This document shows, one piece after another, positions 36,690-48,189 of a stretch of 64,000 nt of DNA. Origin of the DNA: Charina bottae (Eukaryota; Chordata; Lepidosauria; Squamata; Charinaidae); the NCBI GenBank assembly GCA_023362775.1, contig JALMGJ010000005.1:84950921-85014920 (forward strand), read 5' to 3'. The notes beneath the pieces are model-generated. The model did no database searches and was not told the DNA's origin. It worked only from the letters and a program-made list of their open reading frames with translations. The translations under genes were made by a program, and so were the position numbers. Position 1 is the stretch's first letter, and each line of letters opens with the position of its first letter.

Positions 36690-37512
36690 GCATCCGTTTT
36701 TGTTGTTGTTCAGTCGTTTAGTCGTGTCCGACTCTTTGTGACCTCATGGACCATAGCACGCCAGGCCTTCCTGTCCTCCACTGTCTCTCGGAGTTTACTC
36801 AAATTCATGTTCATTACATCAGTGATGCTATCTAACCATCTCATCCTCTGCTGTCCCCTTCTCCTTTTGCCTTCAGTCTTTCCCATCATCAGGGTCTTTT
36901 CCAGTGAGTCCTCTCTTCGCATTAGGTGGCCAAAGTATTTGAGCTTCAGCTTTAGCATCTGTCCTTCCAATGAGCAGTCAGGGTTGGTTTCCTTTAGGAT
37001 TGACTGGTTTGACCTCCTTGCAGTCCAAGGGACTCTCAAGAGTCTTCTCCAGCACCACAGTTCGAAAGCATCAATTCTTCGGCGCTCAGCCTTCCTTATG
37101 GTCCAACTCTCACAGCCATACATTACTGCTGGAAAAACCATAGCTTTAACTATACGGACCTTTGTCGGCAAGGTGATGTCTCTGCTTTTTAATATGCTGT
37201 CTAGGTTTGCCATAGCTTTCCTCCCAAGGAGCAAGCGTCTTTTAATTTCATGGCTGCAGTCACCGTCTGCGGTGATCTTGGAGCCCAAGAAAATAAAATC
37301 TGTCACTGCTTCCATTTCTTCCCCTTCTATTTGCCAGGAAGTAATGGGAGCAGATGCCATGATCTGGGTTTTTTTAATGTTGAGTTTCAAGCCATCTTTT
37401 GCACTCTCCTCTTTCACCCTCATCAAGAGGCTCTTTAGTTCCTCTTCACTTTCTGCCATTAGGGTGGTATCGTCTGCATATCTGAGGTTGTTGATATTTC
37501 TCCCGGCATCCG
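36690..37512 (-). mobile_element. BovB (RTE-clade) LINE, 5'-truncated, with 7-bp duplication
   Basis: The insertion is 36697-37505. Its 3' tail (- strand) ends AGAGTCGGACACGACTAAAC, GACTGAACAACAACAA. GCATCCG lies immediately outside both ends (36690-36696 and 37506-37512). The 5' end starts inside the RT at GRNINNLRYADD, so over two thirds of a BovB is missing. Confidence 0.9.
36710..37505 (-). pseudogene. BovB reverse transcriptase C-terminal portion
   Basis: The frame reads NLRYADDTTLMAESEEELKS (RT catalytic block), LKLNIKKTQIM, TDFIFLGSKITADGDCSHEI, AMVFPAVMYGCESWTIRKAE, LLRVPWTARRSNQSILKE and ends HEVTKSRTRLND-stop, the characteristic end of BovB ORF2. The frame is uninterrupted within the fragment. 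The 16 codons before GRNINN come from flanking DNA, so the apparent ATG at 37552 is not the gene's start. BovB is known for horizontal spread between squamates and ruminants. Confidence 0.9.
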
Positions 37513-37786
37513 TACCTAGAGGAAAAAGACCAAGATTCAGAGACTCCTGCACTAGTTATTTCAAAGCTGGGCTATTGAAATGCCATCTTCATAGGGCAGC
37601 TCTTCAAGATGGTCCAAAACCTAGCATAAAGCAGCAGAAGTTATGCATGGGGCCTCCTTGGGGCTTCACAGGGCTCCATGTTGAAGCAGCTTCGCTGGTT
37701 GCTGGTCACCGTCTGAGTCCAATTTCATATGCCCATGATAAAGCTTAGGGTGGCCCAAGCAATGTGCAGGATTAACCACTATAACA

Positions 37787-38031
37787 GAGCTTTCCAAACT
37801 GTGTGTCGCGACACAAAAGTGTGTTGCCACACAGAGTCTGGTGTGTCGCCACATAACCCGGAAGCGCTGATCATCATCAGCGCTTCCGGGTTTTCCCGCG
37901 GCGACACACCAACGGCGGCGCGCAAAAACCCGAAAGCGGCAGCAGCGCTTCCGGGTTTTTGCGTGCTGCCGCAACGGCGGCACTTCCAGGTTTTCCCGTG
38001 TGGGAAAACTTTGGAAAGCCCTGCACTATAA
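37787..38031. mobile_element. GC-rich palindromic hAT MITE with perfect 8-bp duplication
   Basis: The element at 37795-38023 has ends CAGAGCTTTCCAAACTGTG and AAAACTTTGGAAAGCCCTG. CACTATAA occurs exactly on both sides (37787-37794 and 38024-38031). The interior carries the same CpG-rich modules as the copy at 35697 but in opposite orientation. The two copies are about 2 kb apart with the BovB fragment between them. Confidence 0.93.
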
Positions 38032-38530
38032 TGTTAAGAGAAGAACCTTGAAGTAAAGGAGGGTCATGCAGCAAGAATTCTGTTATGACAAGGTTAAGTC
38101 ACCAAGCATCTTATTGGCCCATTTCAAGCTTCAAGGCAGTTAAGTTTTCATGCCTGACACTGTCTTTGTATCCAGGAATTTATCCTTTAAGATGCACGTT
38201 AATTTAATGAAGAGCAGATTGTTTTCACTCTGTTACTGAGAATTGTATGACTTTAACTAGACAGACGGCTTCAGTTTTGGAAGTGCAAACACACTTGATG
38301 GGTAGAATGCCTTGGCAGCACCCAGAGGGTCCTGGCAGCATTGTGCATAATTGAGATTTTTGTGGCATTTCCCCCCAAAGTATTTTCTTTCTTCCTGGTA
38401 ATTCATTTTCATCTCTTTGGGCCTTGAATATTTTCCACTGAAGGCAATTTCTTCTGTACACATTCCTTAATCTTTGTATTTATATGACTATCTCTAGCTT
38501 AAAACCTACTCATGGAGTTGACAAAAGTGT
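38032..38530. other. Intronic sequence, no gene seen
   Basis: No exon or repeat recognised. Confidence 0.5.
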
Positions 38531-38953
38531 ACTTACTCATCAGCCATCCAGTAACAACTTTCTAGACGACCTACACTATAGTAAAGGTAAAGGTTCCCCC
38601 CGCACATTTGTGCAGTCGTATCCGCCTCTAGGGGCCGGTGCTCATCTCCGTTTGTTAGCCAAAGAGCCAGCATTGTCCGAAGAGGTTTCTGCGGTCATGT
38701 GGCCGGCATGACACATGCGGAACACTGTTACCTACCCACCAAAGTATTGGTATTAATCTACTTGCATTTGCATGCTTTCGAATTGCTAGGTTGGCAAGAG
38801 CTGGGGCGAGTGTGGGAGCTCACTCTGTCACGCGGGGCTAGGGATTCGAACCTCCGAACTTGAAGTCTTCCGATCGACAACCCTGGCGTCTTACCCACTG
38901 AGCCACTTTACTTACTCATCAGCCATCCAGTAACAACTTTCTAGACCTACACA
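38531..38953 (-). mobile_element. Sauria SINE with an unusually long target duplication
   Basis: The SINE is about 38579-38907. Its - strand head is AGTGGGTAAGACGCCAGG with GGTTCGAATCCCTAG as B box, and its tail is AGAGGCGGATACGACTGCAC plus TTTACCTTTAC. The first about 8 bases of the head are missing. A 41-45 bp direct repeat (starts ACTTACTCATCAGCCATCC, ends CTAGAC(GAC)CTACAC) flanks it at 38531-38576 and 38910-38953, differing by one 3-base indel. Confidence 0.9.
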
Positions 38954-41043
38954 ATACATGAGATCAAAAAATTGCAAATCCAATAAAACAATAATAAATA
39001 AAGCAGTCATATGGAATCATAAAGACAAACTGCCCATGTTTCTTACATTGTTGCTTGGCGTTTCTCAGGACTGGAGAAAACCAAACTTTCAGTTATCAGA
39101 AACCAGTTGTTTTAATGAGAACAAATCTGGGGCCCTTCTACCTTAGGTAGATCTGCCAAAGTTTCTTTAGGAGAGTTGATGAAAACCCTCCTGCATAATG
39201 GGAACTTCCATAACTGCCAAGGCTCTTCACTTCTTCATTAAAGTGAAATTGTCTTGAGTCCTTGTACGTTTCTTCTGAAAATATGAAACTAATTACTCAA
39301 AACTCTAAATGTTCTTAACATGCATACGACGATCATATCTTGCTGTTTTGGCTTCATCAAACATTTCATCTCTGATAGTGAGAATCATACCATACTTACA
39401 AAATTAGAAATCAGGCATCCTCAGGCTAATGACCAAAGTTGTTTGAACATACTAGTTGTCACAATTCCAAGATCATAATCACTAAAATGTGAGGAGAAAA
39501 TTACTTCTCTTAATTGTTCACATTTCTAAGAACGTACTTAAAATATATGAGGAACAATCACAGAACTGGAAAAGACTTTGGATATTATCTAGTTAAGGGA
39601 TTCATAACTTATTTTAGGCTGAGGGTCACACATGTTCTTAGATGGTAAAATTGAGGGCTGCGTTCAAAAAAGTAGACAAAACCAATGGGGCCAAAACAAA
39701 GGGATATTTGATTTGGAATTTAAAAAACCTTATTAAATTAATGAAATGCAGTCTAATATGATACCTCCCTCTGTAGTTAATAACTTTTTCCTATATCACA
39801 TTTGCTCCTCTTTGGTGCCAACGGAATCATCTAATACTGGAAACCAGAATTCATCTGCCATATTCTAATCATGAGACTTACCCTATCAGATTATAGTTGG
39901 TATCCTATATGGGTGTCAAGTTCATCCTCAGAAGCCATTGGTGTTGAGATACTATGGTTTCTGTGCTATATTATTCTGCAAGTTCCTTGGCTTCACTTTT
40001 CTGCCTTTCTTTCTCTTTTATCACCCAGGCAAACTTTACCCTCTCCCCACAAATAGGTGTTACTTTTCCACAGCTGTAAGTTACAGTCATCCTTAAAAAA
40101 TTGTCTACTAGCTATGAGTAAAGCAGCACGATCCCAATGTCACATTTTACCGTTGATTGGAACAATTTATACTTTTATCTTTGTTATCTTTGGGCATTCG
40201 TTTACATTTCTGTCATATTACAAAATTTATATTTTCATCAAAAAGTAACAGCTTTGCGGTGGCTTTTACGATGTTCTTAGCAATTTAAACTTCCCTGAAG
40301 CATCATTAAGGAGGAGTTGTTATTTTGAGTTGCAGTAAAGAGAAGTTGTCGAATAAAAGGAACAATCCAGATTATAGCATTATCTACTCCAGATACGGAA
40401 TTTTTAAACAGGATTGTGATACAGTTCCACAATATTATTTGGGAAATAGACCGCAAAAGTGCTTCAGCATCACTTCTGAAACAAAAAATGTTCCCCTGAC
40501 TAGAACAGAAACTGTTGAGCCTAATTTTAATCATCCCAGAAATAATAAGAAGTGATGAAACTACTGAAATATATTCTGCGGGGGTTTGAAAATACAATGA
40601 GGGGGACAGATCTGTGCTAATTTATTTCTTCTGATTGGGTTTGCCTGTCTTTGGCCCAAACCTACTGCTAATGTAGGGAAGACAAACCACATCATATCAT
40701 GGAAGGCTGGTTTATTTTTAAATTGTGCAGCCTCAGACCCAGACATATTTAGCAGTCAGTCACTGAATGTGTGGGTTCTTTTGGCTTAAATCGCATTTGT
40801 CATTGTTCCACCTAAGAAACTTCTTCAGGTGTTTTAGCCCCATAGAAGTTACCTTATCCCATTCCGCAGCATTTTTACCCATTATATTAAAAATACGATG
40901 TAATGTCAGAATGGATAATCATAATAAAGAAGTCAGCCATAAACAGAAAAAAAAATGGTGTGGCTCCATTAAACAAGTGATCTGCCTTTTAGAAATGGTG
41001 TTACTTTATTATACTAAACTGACTAAGAAAAGTACAGGTACCT
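38954..41043. other. AT-rich intronic sequence, no gene seen
   Basis: About 2 kb without a recognisable repeat or exon. ORFs of 61-106 codons here have no domain. Confidence 0.5.
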
Positions 41044-41086
41044 AAAAAGGTAAAGTTTCCCCCCGCACATTTGTGCAGTCGTGTCC
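41044..41086 (-). mobile_element. Sauria SINE 3' tail fragment
   Basis: AAAGGTAAAGTTTCCCCCCGC, ACATTTGTGCAGTCGTGTCC is the last about 40 bases of the Sauria SINE in reverse. It is a severely 5'-truncated insertion. Confidence 0.75.
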
Positions 41087-41830
<744 letters not shown>

Positions 41831-42680
41831 TGTTGACAAGCTGAGGGATCAACAGGAAATGCTGCCTACTTCCCTTTCCCCGGTTCCCCTGCATTGAAGT
41901 TTCTGTACTTCTGTTCACTTGGAGCTTAGACACACCTCTTGGATGCCCTTCTCCCCCCAGCGTGATAATGTCGGACTTCCAGACCATCCAGCATGCAGTT
42001 TCTAGAACCCTGTCCGACAGCCCCACAATTCTCAAGTGCATGCTGAAACCCTTTTAGATATTCTTCTGGTGTCCTCAAGTCTGGCCAACACTGCTCAGCT
42101 CAACCAGAAAATAATTCAGTTGGGGAATGGCTGAAATAATGGCACAAGTGTAAGAAAGGGTTCGGCTTTCCTTGATGCCTAATGCGGTTGTTTTACTTAC
42201 CCACCCAGCTTAATCCTGCTTCTCCTGCAGTAATTAGGAGTACAGCCATGATTTCTGGGGTGACCCAAGATTACGTGATCTGGAGTAATAAATTTGGGAG
42301 CAGTTTCCTCAAATGAGCGGCCAGACCTTCATTCTTTAAGTTGGATTAGTGCTTGGGAATCTCATTTCTCCAGAGCAGGATCTGGATGTTGTTATAAGTA
42401 AAGCCCATGATAGGCATGCGGCAGTTATGAACCTGTGGCTGCATCTCAAAAGTATAAATGTATTGTGTGAAAATGAAGTACAGAAATACTCATGCAGGCT
42501 GTTTCTTTGGGACAAGCCAAAATGAAATGTTTTATTTCAACGCACAGTTTTAAGACAATAGGGTACGTCAAATAATGGAAACATCTTTATTTGTATTACA
42601 GTATTCAAGAAAGACATTCTCCAAAGTAATTTACTATGTAATTTGATACTGATAAATAAAGGAATTGTGATACAGGAGTT
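41831..42680 (+). other. ADK: ADK 3' untranslated region
   Basis: Non-coding sequence follows the stop to the poly(A) signal. An earlier AATAAA at 42287-42292 could give a shorter form. The end near 42680 is estimated from the second signal. Confidence 0.7.
42655..42660 (+). promoter_or_regulatory. ADK poly(A) signal AATAAA
   Basis: A canonical hexamer about 825 bases after the stop codon, followed by a GT-rich stretch (TTGTGATACAGG, TTTTTAATTGTGTGATG) as a possible downstream element. The hexamer at 42287 is the alternative. Confidence 0.6.
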
Positions 42681-42904
42681 CTCTGAGTTTTTAATTGTGT
42701 GATGAGGTTACATTGCAGTAAATAGACTCTTAAGTGGAAAGAATTAACCTGTCAGTGTTACTTCACTGCAATTCATAGTGGTGCTGATAAAAACACGTAA
42801 TTTAGAAAGGAAGAAAATATTTAATTGAGTAACCAAACCTATAACCTTGCCACTATTAAGTTAATAGGCACTGAATAAAAACATTCTGACAATATTGATA
42901 CAGT
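42681..42904. other. Intergenic sequence after ADK, no gene seen
   Basis: AT-rich with no features. Confidence 0.5.
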
Positions 42905-43269
42905 AATTCAAATCTGAATTCTGAGAGTGCCTTGGACTGCAAGAAGATCAAACCAGTCCATACTCCAGGAAATAAAGCCAGACTGCTCACTTGAGGGAAT
43001 GATATTAAAAGCAAAACTGAAGTACTTTGGCCACATAATGAGAAGACAGGATACCCTGGAGAAGATGCTGATGCTAGGGAAAGTGGAAGGCCAAAGGAAG
43101 AGGGGCCGACCAAGGGCAAGATGGATGGATGATATTCTGGAGGTGACGGACTCGACCGTGGGGGAGCTGAGGATGGTGACGGCCGACAGGAAGCTCTGGC
43201 GTGGGCTGGTCCATGAAGTCACGAAGAGTCGGAAGCGACTGAATGAATAAACAAAAAAAATTCAAATCT
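42905..43269 (+). mobile_element. BovB-like RTE LINE fragment with perfect 11-bp duplication
   Basis: The insertion is 42916-43258. AATTCAAATCT flanks it exactly (42905-42915 and 43259-43269). The 3' end is AAGCGACTGAATGAATAAAC followed by A8, unlike the CAACAA end of the copy at 36697. Confidence 0.88.
42927..43250 (+). pseudogene. BovB-like ORF2 C-terminal 107 codons
   Basis: The frame WTARRSNQSILQEIKPDCSL, LKYFGHIMRRQDTLEKMLML, RGRPRARWMDDI and HEVTKSRKRLNE-stop aligns with the end of the BovB copy at 36710. It differs in about a third of positions, for example DSTVGELRMVTADRKLWRGL in place of NLSKLRETVEDRKAW, so it belongs to another subfamily. No catalytic RT residues are included. Confidence 0.85.
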
Positions 43270-46072
43270 AGAGGTTGTCCACAGAATATTGAAATGGAAT
43301 GGACTTTATTTCGAAGCCAGGAGTATTTCAGAACATTCCAGCACCAAGACAGAACCGCAGAGAAACTGGATGTGGAACATTATTTAGTGGCAAAACTTTC
43401 CTAGTGGCCAAGTTAAGTAGCTCCATTTAAGAAGAAGCTGGCTACTTTAAATTTTACAGCATAAAATGTAAGACAGTGGTGGTTAATACATTAAAAATGT
43501 ACTGTATTACATAGCTTTGGACAGCCAAGCACCAGTGCACTCTCTGAGCCTGTCACTGCCCCATTACATCTGTTCCCCTTTTTGTTCACCCAACTAGTTG
43601 AGTTAATCTTGCATCTCTTGTATCATGCGTAGAAAATACCTTCAGTTTTGAAATAGAAAAATAATACTCCCCAACAGAGGTGCGTAGCAGTTCACTGTTT
43701 AGGGAGGGCAATTAATGTAAGCTGTCTCACAAAGAAGCCAAAATAAAGGTTTGGCCTTGGTTGTTCACATGTCACTGAACCGGCATAAAGGATGAGCCGT
43801 CCGTTGTGGCAACAGAGCTGACCGATTTCTCAAGCCTAATGAAAAGGTGAAAGATCAGAATAGCAACAAGGTGGGGTTCCTTCCAGCCCATGGATTCCAG
43901 GAGGAAGGACAGCCTCTCCATACCCTGCAAATATTTAACGCAGCTCTATCCCCTGGTTACTGGAGTGTGACAGTTAATAGCCATCAGCTGCCAAAGCTGC
44001 CGAACAATCAGGTTCCTTGGAGAGAAAATGAGTAGGAAAAATGAAGCCAAGTCCATCTAGAAATCCGCAAATCACAAATGTGCTGTGACTCTGCACGCAG
44101 GTCCTTGCCCCAGCTGGTGGGGGGCTGACCTGTGCTGCTGTAGAAACAACTTGAGGGTTCTATGGCATTGTGCTAAGTTTTGCATACTTGAGTATTGTGA
44201 TTGTCTATATGTGAATCGGGAGATATGGGTGGTAGCTACACTTCCGGTTGCACTAAGTAGACAACAAATACCTTCTTTTGCAATGCTACTGGTTACCTTT
44301 CAGTATGGAGGGAGAAAGTGGCTTCCTTACCTACGGCCTAGAAATGTAGCAAATAATTAATGCACTTTGAAGTATTTACATTAAATGCATTTTTAAATGG
44401 TCAAAATTAGGTAAATTAAAAATATTTAATAAATCATAAGAGATTCTTTAAATGCCTTGCATTTAAAGCAGGAATCTGAAACTTCACCCACAGCCCTAAT
44501 CCAATGGTGCAGAACAATCCATCTTTTTTTCTAGTTACTACACCTCTTATTTATTGCTGTCTTTCATAATGGAGGTGCCAACCTCCAAAACAAATGTTGT
44601 CAGAGAAGATGCACATCAGTTGAACTCTTCCCCATCATGCTTCTTTGATAGGAAGACCCAGGGCATCTCTCTCAGCTTCAGGCCTCATGTGCATTCTGTA
44701 GAGCTGAAGGAGCTGCCCCATGCATTCTCTGGTAGGGAAGGCCCAAGGTGGCCCCTGTTGGTCCATCCAACACAGACCTCACCCACTGAGGGGAAGGCAT
44801 GCTGTGTGAGCTGCTCTGCAGAGGTGCCTTGGGGAACACCACAAGCACGAGAATTGATTTCCCTCCCATCATTTTGCAGTTGTCTATTACCTCAAGTCAG
44901 CATCTCTACTCAGAGATAAAATATGTGCCTTTTTTCCAGTACTGGTGCAGAAGAGCCACAAGAATAGCAGGAAGTGCCAAACTGGTGCAGGTTAAGATTG
45001 CATTGTCTTCCTACAAGGTCTGAAAAAGGGATTTAGGATTATTGGACAACAAATGGTCTCCAGGTATTGGACTTCAACTCTCATAATCCCCATTTACTGC
45101 TCAACCTAGCTGGGGAGGAAGGGAATATGGCCCAGTAACTACTGGGGGTTCAAGGTAGGGAACCAGTGGTTTAGAAAATAGGATTAAATAAAGCAATGAG
45201 AGATTAGTCCACCAGCGGCTAATAGTGATGACACCTATCTGTCTCCTCCAGATCCTGCACTGAGGAGTAATTAGTGGTGAGCAGCAACAGAAAATAGCTG
45301 TTCCTGGCTGGGGACTATGGGACTCGAAAGATGGATTAAATGAACCTTAGCTTGATCCTACAGGGATTTTCTTATCTTCTTTTGTATGGATGGATTTGTG
45401 GATTTTAATCCTGGAGAGTTGTCTTGTCAGAGAGGAAACCTTTGAAATAAATTTGGGTGGGGCCAATGCTTGCTTGCAGGAGTCATGGTTCAATCCTTTT
45501 CCATTTCCAAGTAAAATTATACAATTTTCTCTTTTGAACTTTCTGGCCGTTACTACTGAGTAAAGACGTTTCAGGAACTGCACAGTTCAAGAAAAGGCTG
45601 AGATGTTGAATCAGTGGCTCTTCAGTCAACTCTCGTGTTATCCAGAACTTCAGATATGCTGTCTAAACACACATCTATCTGATCCATCTCTTTTGCTTGG
45701 ATGACATCAAGCCTTGTGTCGGGACTTCTCTATATTTTGATTCTGGAGTGGGGGAACAGGGAAGGCAGCCTTGCAGGATAAAGCTACAAAAACGATAGAA
45801 GCATACAGGATTTGGTTCGGTTTCTGTATCTTCTCTTAGTAACTGAACCAGGAAGAGGTGTTTGCATGCCTCCAATGATTTGGAGGAATCGTCTTGACAG
45901 AGGACGGAATCAGGTATTGCAGATTGGATTAAGAACACAACCTTGCCAGGAAAAAACAACAGTGATGATTTAATTGGCTGATACGATGCAGGGGAGCAGG
46001 ACCAGCACAGAGTGAATGGCGATGGCTGGCAAAGTCTGGAAAGAAGAATCACTTGGATTTGTGGAATGATCT
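43270..46072. other. Intergenic sequence, no gene recognised
   Basis: ORFs of 60-125 codons show no domain. At 45050-45170 ATTGGACTTCAACTCTCATAATCCC resembles one arm of a palindromic MITE type (also near 59660), too decayed to bound. Confidence 0.45.
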
Positions 46073-46428
46073 TTATTGCTGGGTAAAAGGTAAAGGTTCC
46101 CCCCGCACATTTGTGCAGTCGTGTCCGACTCTAGGGGCCGGTGCTCATCTCCGTTTGTTAGCCGAAGAGCCAGCGTCGTCCGAAGACGCTTCCACGGTCA
46201 TGTGGCCGGCATGACGCAAGCGGAACGCTGTTACCTTCCCACCGAAGTGGTACCTATTCATCTACTTGCATTTGCATGCTTTCGAATTGCTAGGTTGGCA
46301 AGAGCTGGAGCTAGTGCGGGAGCTCACTCTGCACGCAGGGCTAGGGATTCGAACCTCCAAACTTGCGATCTTCCGATCGACAAGCCTGGCGTCTTACCTG
46401 CTGAGCCACCACGCCCCTTATTGCTGGG
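46073..46428 (-). mobile_element. Sauria SINE, full length, 11-bp duplication
   Basis: The element is 46084-46417 (334 bp). The - strand head is GGGGCGTGGTGGCTCAGCAGG with GGAGGTTCGAATCCCTAG. The tail is CCTAGAGTCGGACACGACTG ending CCTTTACCTTTTA. TTATTGCTGGG occurs exactly at 46073-46083 and 46418-46428. Best reference copy in the window. ORFs crossing it are not genes. Confidence 0.95.
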
Positions 46429-47545
46429 AGGAGAGCGTAACAAAGCTTGAAAGCCTGCCAAAGCAATTCTCCAGATCAACCAATGCCTAGCATAATTAAG
46501 GTGGAATCCCTTTCTTATGTTCTCCCCCTTCCCTAAACTAAGAAATCTTTCTTTCCTCCGTGTCCCCAGGTCTGGTGGACACTCCATCACAGTAACCCAG
46601 GACACCTCCCTGGAGTGTATATTGCAGAGGGATTTGGGGTTAGAAAGATGGCTGTGAGGGAAGCTCAGAGCCCTAGCTTAGGAGACCCTCCATTTCTCCT
46701 GGTGACAGGTTTATGAGTACATCTTCAGCGTTAGGAAAGGTAAGGATTGGCAGCCCACTGGCACATTCTAATCCTGTTCGAAATCTGTCTGCACGCCATT
46801 TTAAGTTATTTAATAAAAGCTAGTTCTATTCCTTGTTTCACCATTAGCAAAGTGACCATGCTGTCCTGTATCTTCCCCACATTCCACCTAGTTACCTCAG
46901 ATATAGAGAGAGAGGAGAAAAACAAAAGAATGTTGAAACCAGGAAAGAGTTGGTGATGGCAACAAAAGCATCAGAGCCTTGAGAGATATCCCTGGGTTAA
47001 TGGGATTATGGTTTAATCTTGAAGAAGAAGAAAAAAGTAAGACAGGCACTCCCACAACTGGGACGATACGCAACAGTCGTCTCTGCCCACACACCTGGAG
47101 CGCATGGTGGCACCAGATCTACAGTCTCACAGAGGCGCCACAATAATACCTTCTACAACATTCTTTAGTTTTTGTTTCCTTTTTTTAGTGAGAGGTACAG
47201 AGAATCAGGAACACTTACATTTCAGTCTCCCAGAGACATGCCTGTCAGTTACTAAGCCTTTGATGGCGTTATCTGGAAACCTAGATTTCTATTTCAGCCC
47301 AGGCAGCTACTCTCTTCCTCCGACCAGTCAGGGTCTCTGCCTCTTGTTTCTCTAACAGCTGGCTAAGAAATTGATCCTGGATTCACATTGTTCCTCTTTT
47401 ATCTCACTGTCTTTATGGTGTTTACCTTACATTTCCAAAAGAAGAATCTTGGCTGCTTTTCGGGAATAGACCAGTTGCCTTGCTACCAAGAGACAGCCTT
47501 TTCAAACTGTTTTATCCCTTGATAAAACCATAAAACGGAGCTAGG
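46429..47545. other. Intergenic sequence, no gene seen
   Basis: No domain-bearing ORF and no bounded repeat. Confidence 0.5.
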
Positions 47546-47695
47546 GTCAAAAAAGTAAAGATGGCAGCCATACCTGTCCAACTGAAGCCCCACCCCTTCT
47601 TTACCTTCATTGCCCATAAAAAACAGGCAGGACTTTGATTGCACACTCCAACCCATGAACTTGGATTTTGAGAACCCCGCCTGATATCCCTGGAT
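47546..47695. mobile_element. Unclassified MITE-like repeat
   Basis: The left end GTCAAAAAAGTAAAGATGGC matches 6939. The right part GGACTTTGATTGCACACTCC and TGATATCCCTGG resembles the sequence after 8945, including GATATCCCT. The termini are less symmetric than in the other two copies. Confidence 0.4.
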
Positions 47696-47986
47696 AAAAC
47701 TATGTTCTAAACCATCTTGGGTCCGTGCTATTTTAAGTAACTGGTCTATTTTTTCTTGGGCATGTTTGAGGTAAAAAAATAATTGTGAACGACAGCATCA
47801 ATACTTTACATTAATATTTAATAATTACTGGGCATTAAACAATTGTTAAATGATCAACAATTTATCTTGGTTAACCTTTTAACAGGGCTACATCCTGGTA
47901 TACCCACCTTAAAAGAACATTTTAAGGATAAAAAAAGGATGATCTCATGTGCTTTATCCTGAACCCACTGGAGAATATTAGGAAAG
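47696..47986. other. Intergenic sequence, no gene seen
   Basis: AT-rich spacer before the L2 element. Confidence 0.5.
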
Positions 47987-47995
47987 AAAGTTGTT

Positions 47996-48035
<40 letters not shown>

Positions 48036-48189
48036 TTCAATTTATTCCCCGCCCATCTCCCATACAAGGGACTCTGGGCGGGTTACAACAATCAAAGTTA
48101 AAAACGATACAATAAAAGTCTAAAAAATACAATATAAATAGATAAAATACAAGATGAGGGACGTAGGGAACGTAGCATAGATAGTGTTG

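Noticed and set aside
37506..37552. ATG at 37552 as BovB start
   Set aside because: The target duplication GCATCCG places the element's end at 37505, so the first codons are flanking DNA.
46121..46605. ORFs of 74-109 codons
   Set aside because: They lie on a full-length Sauria SINE with an exact target duplication.
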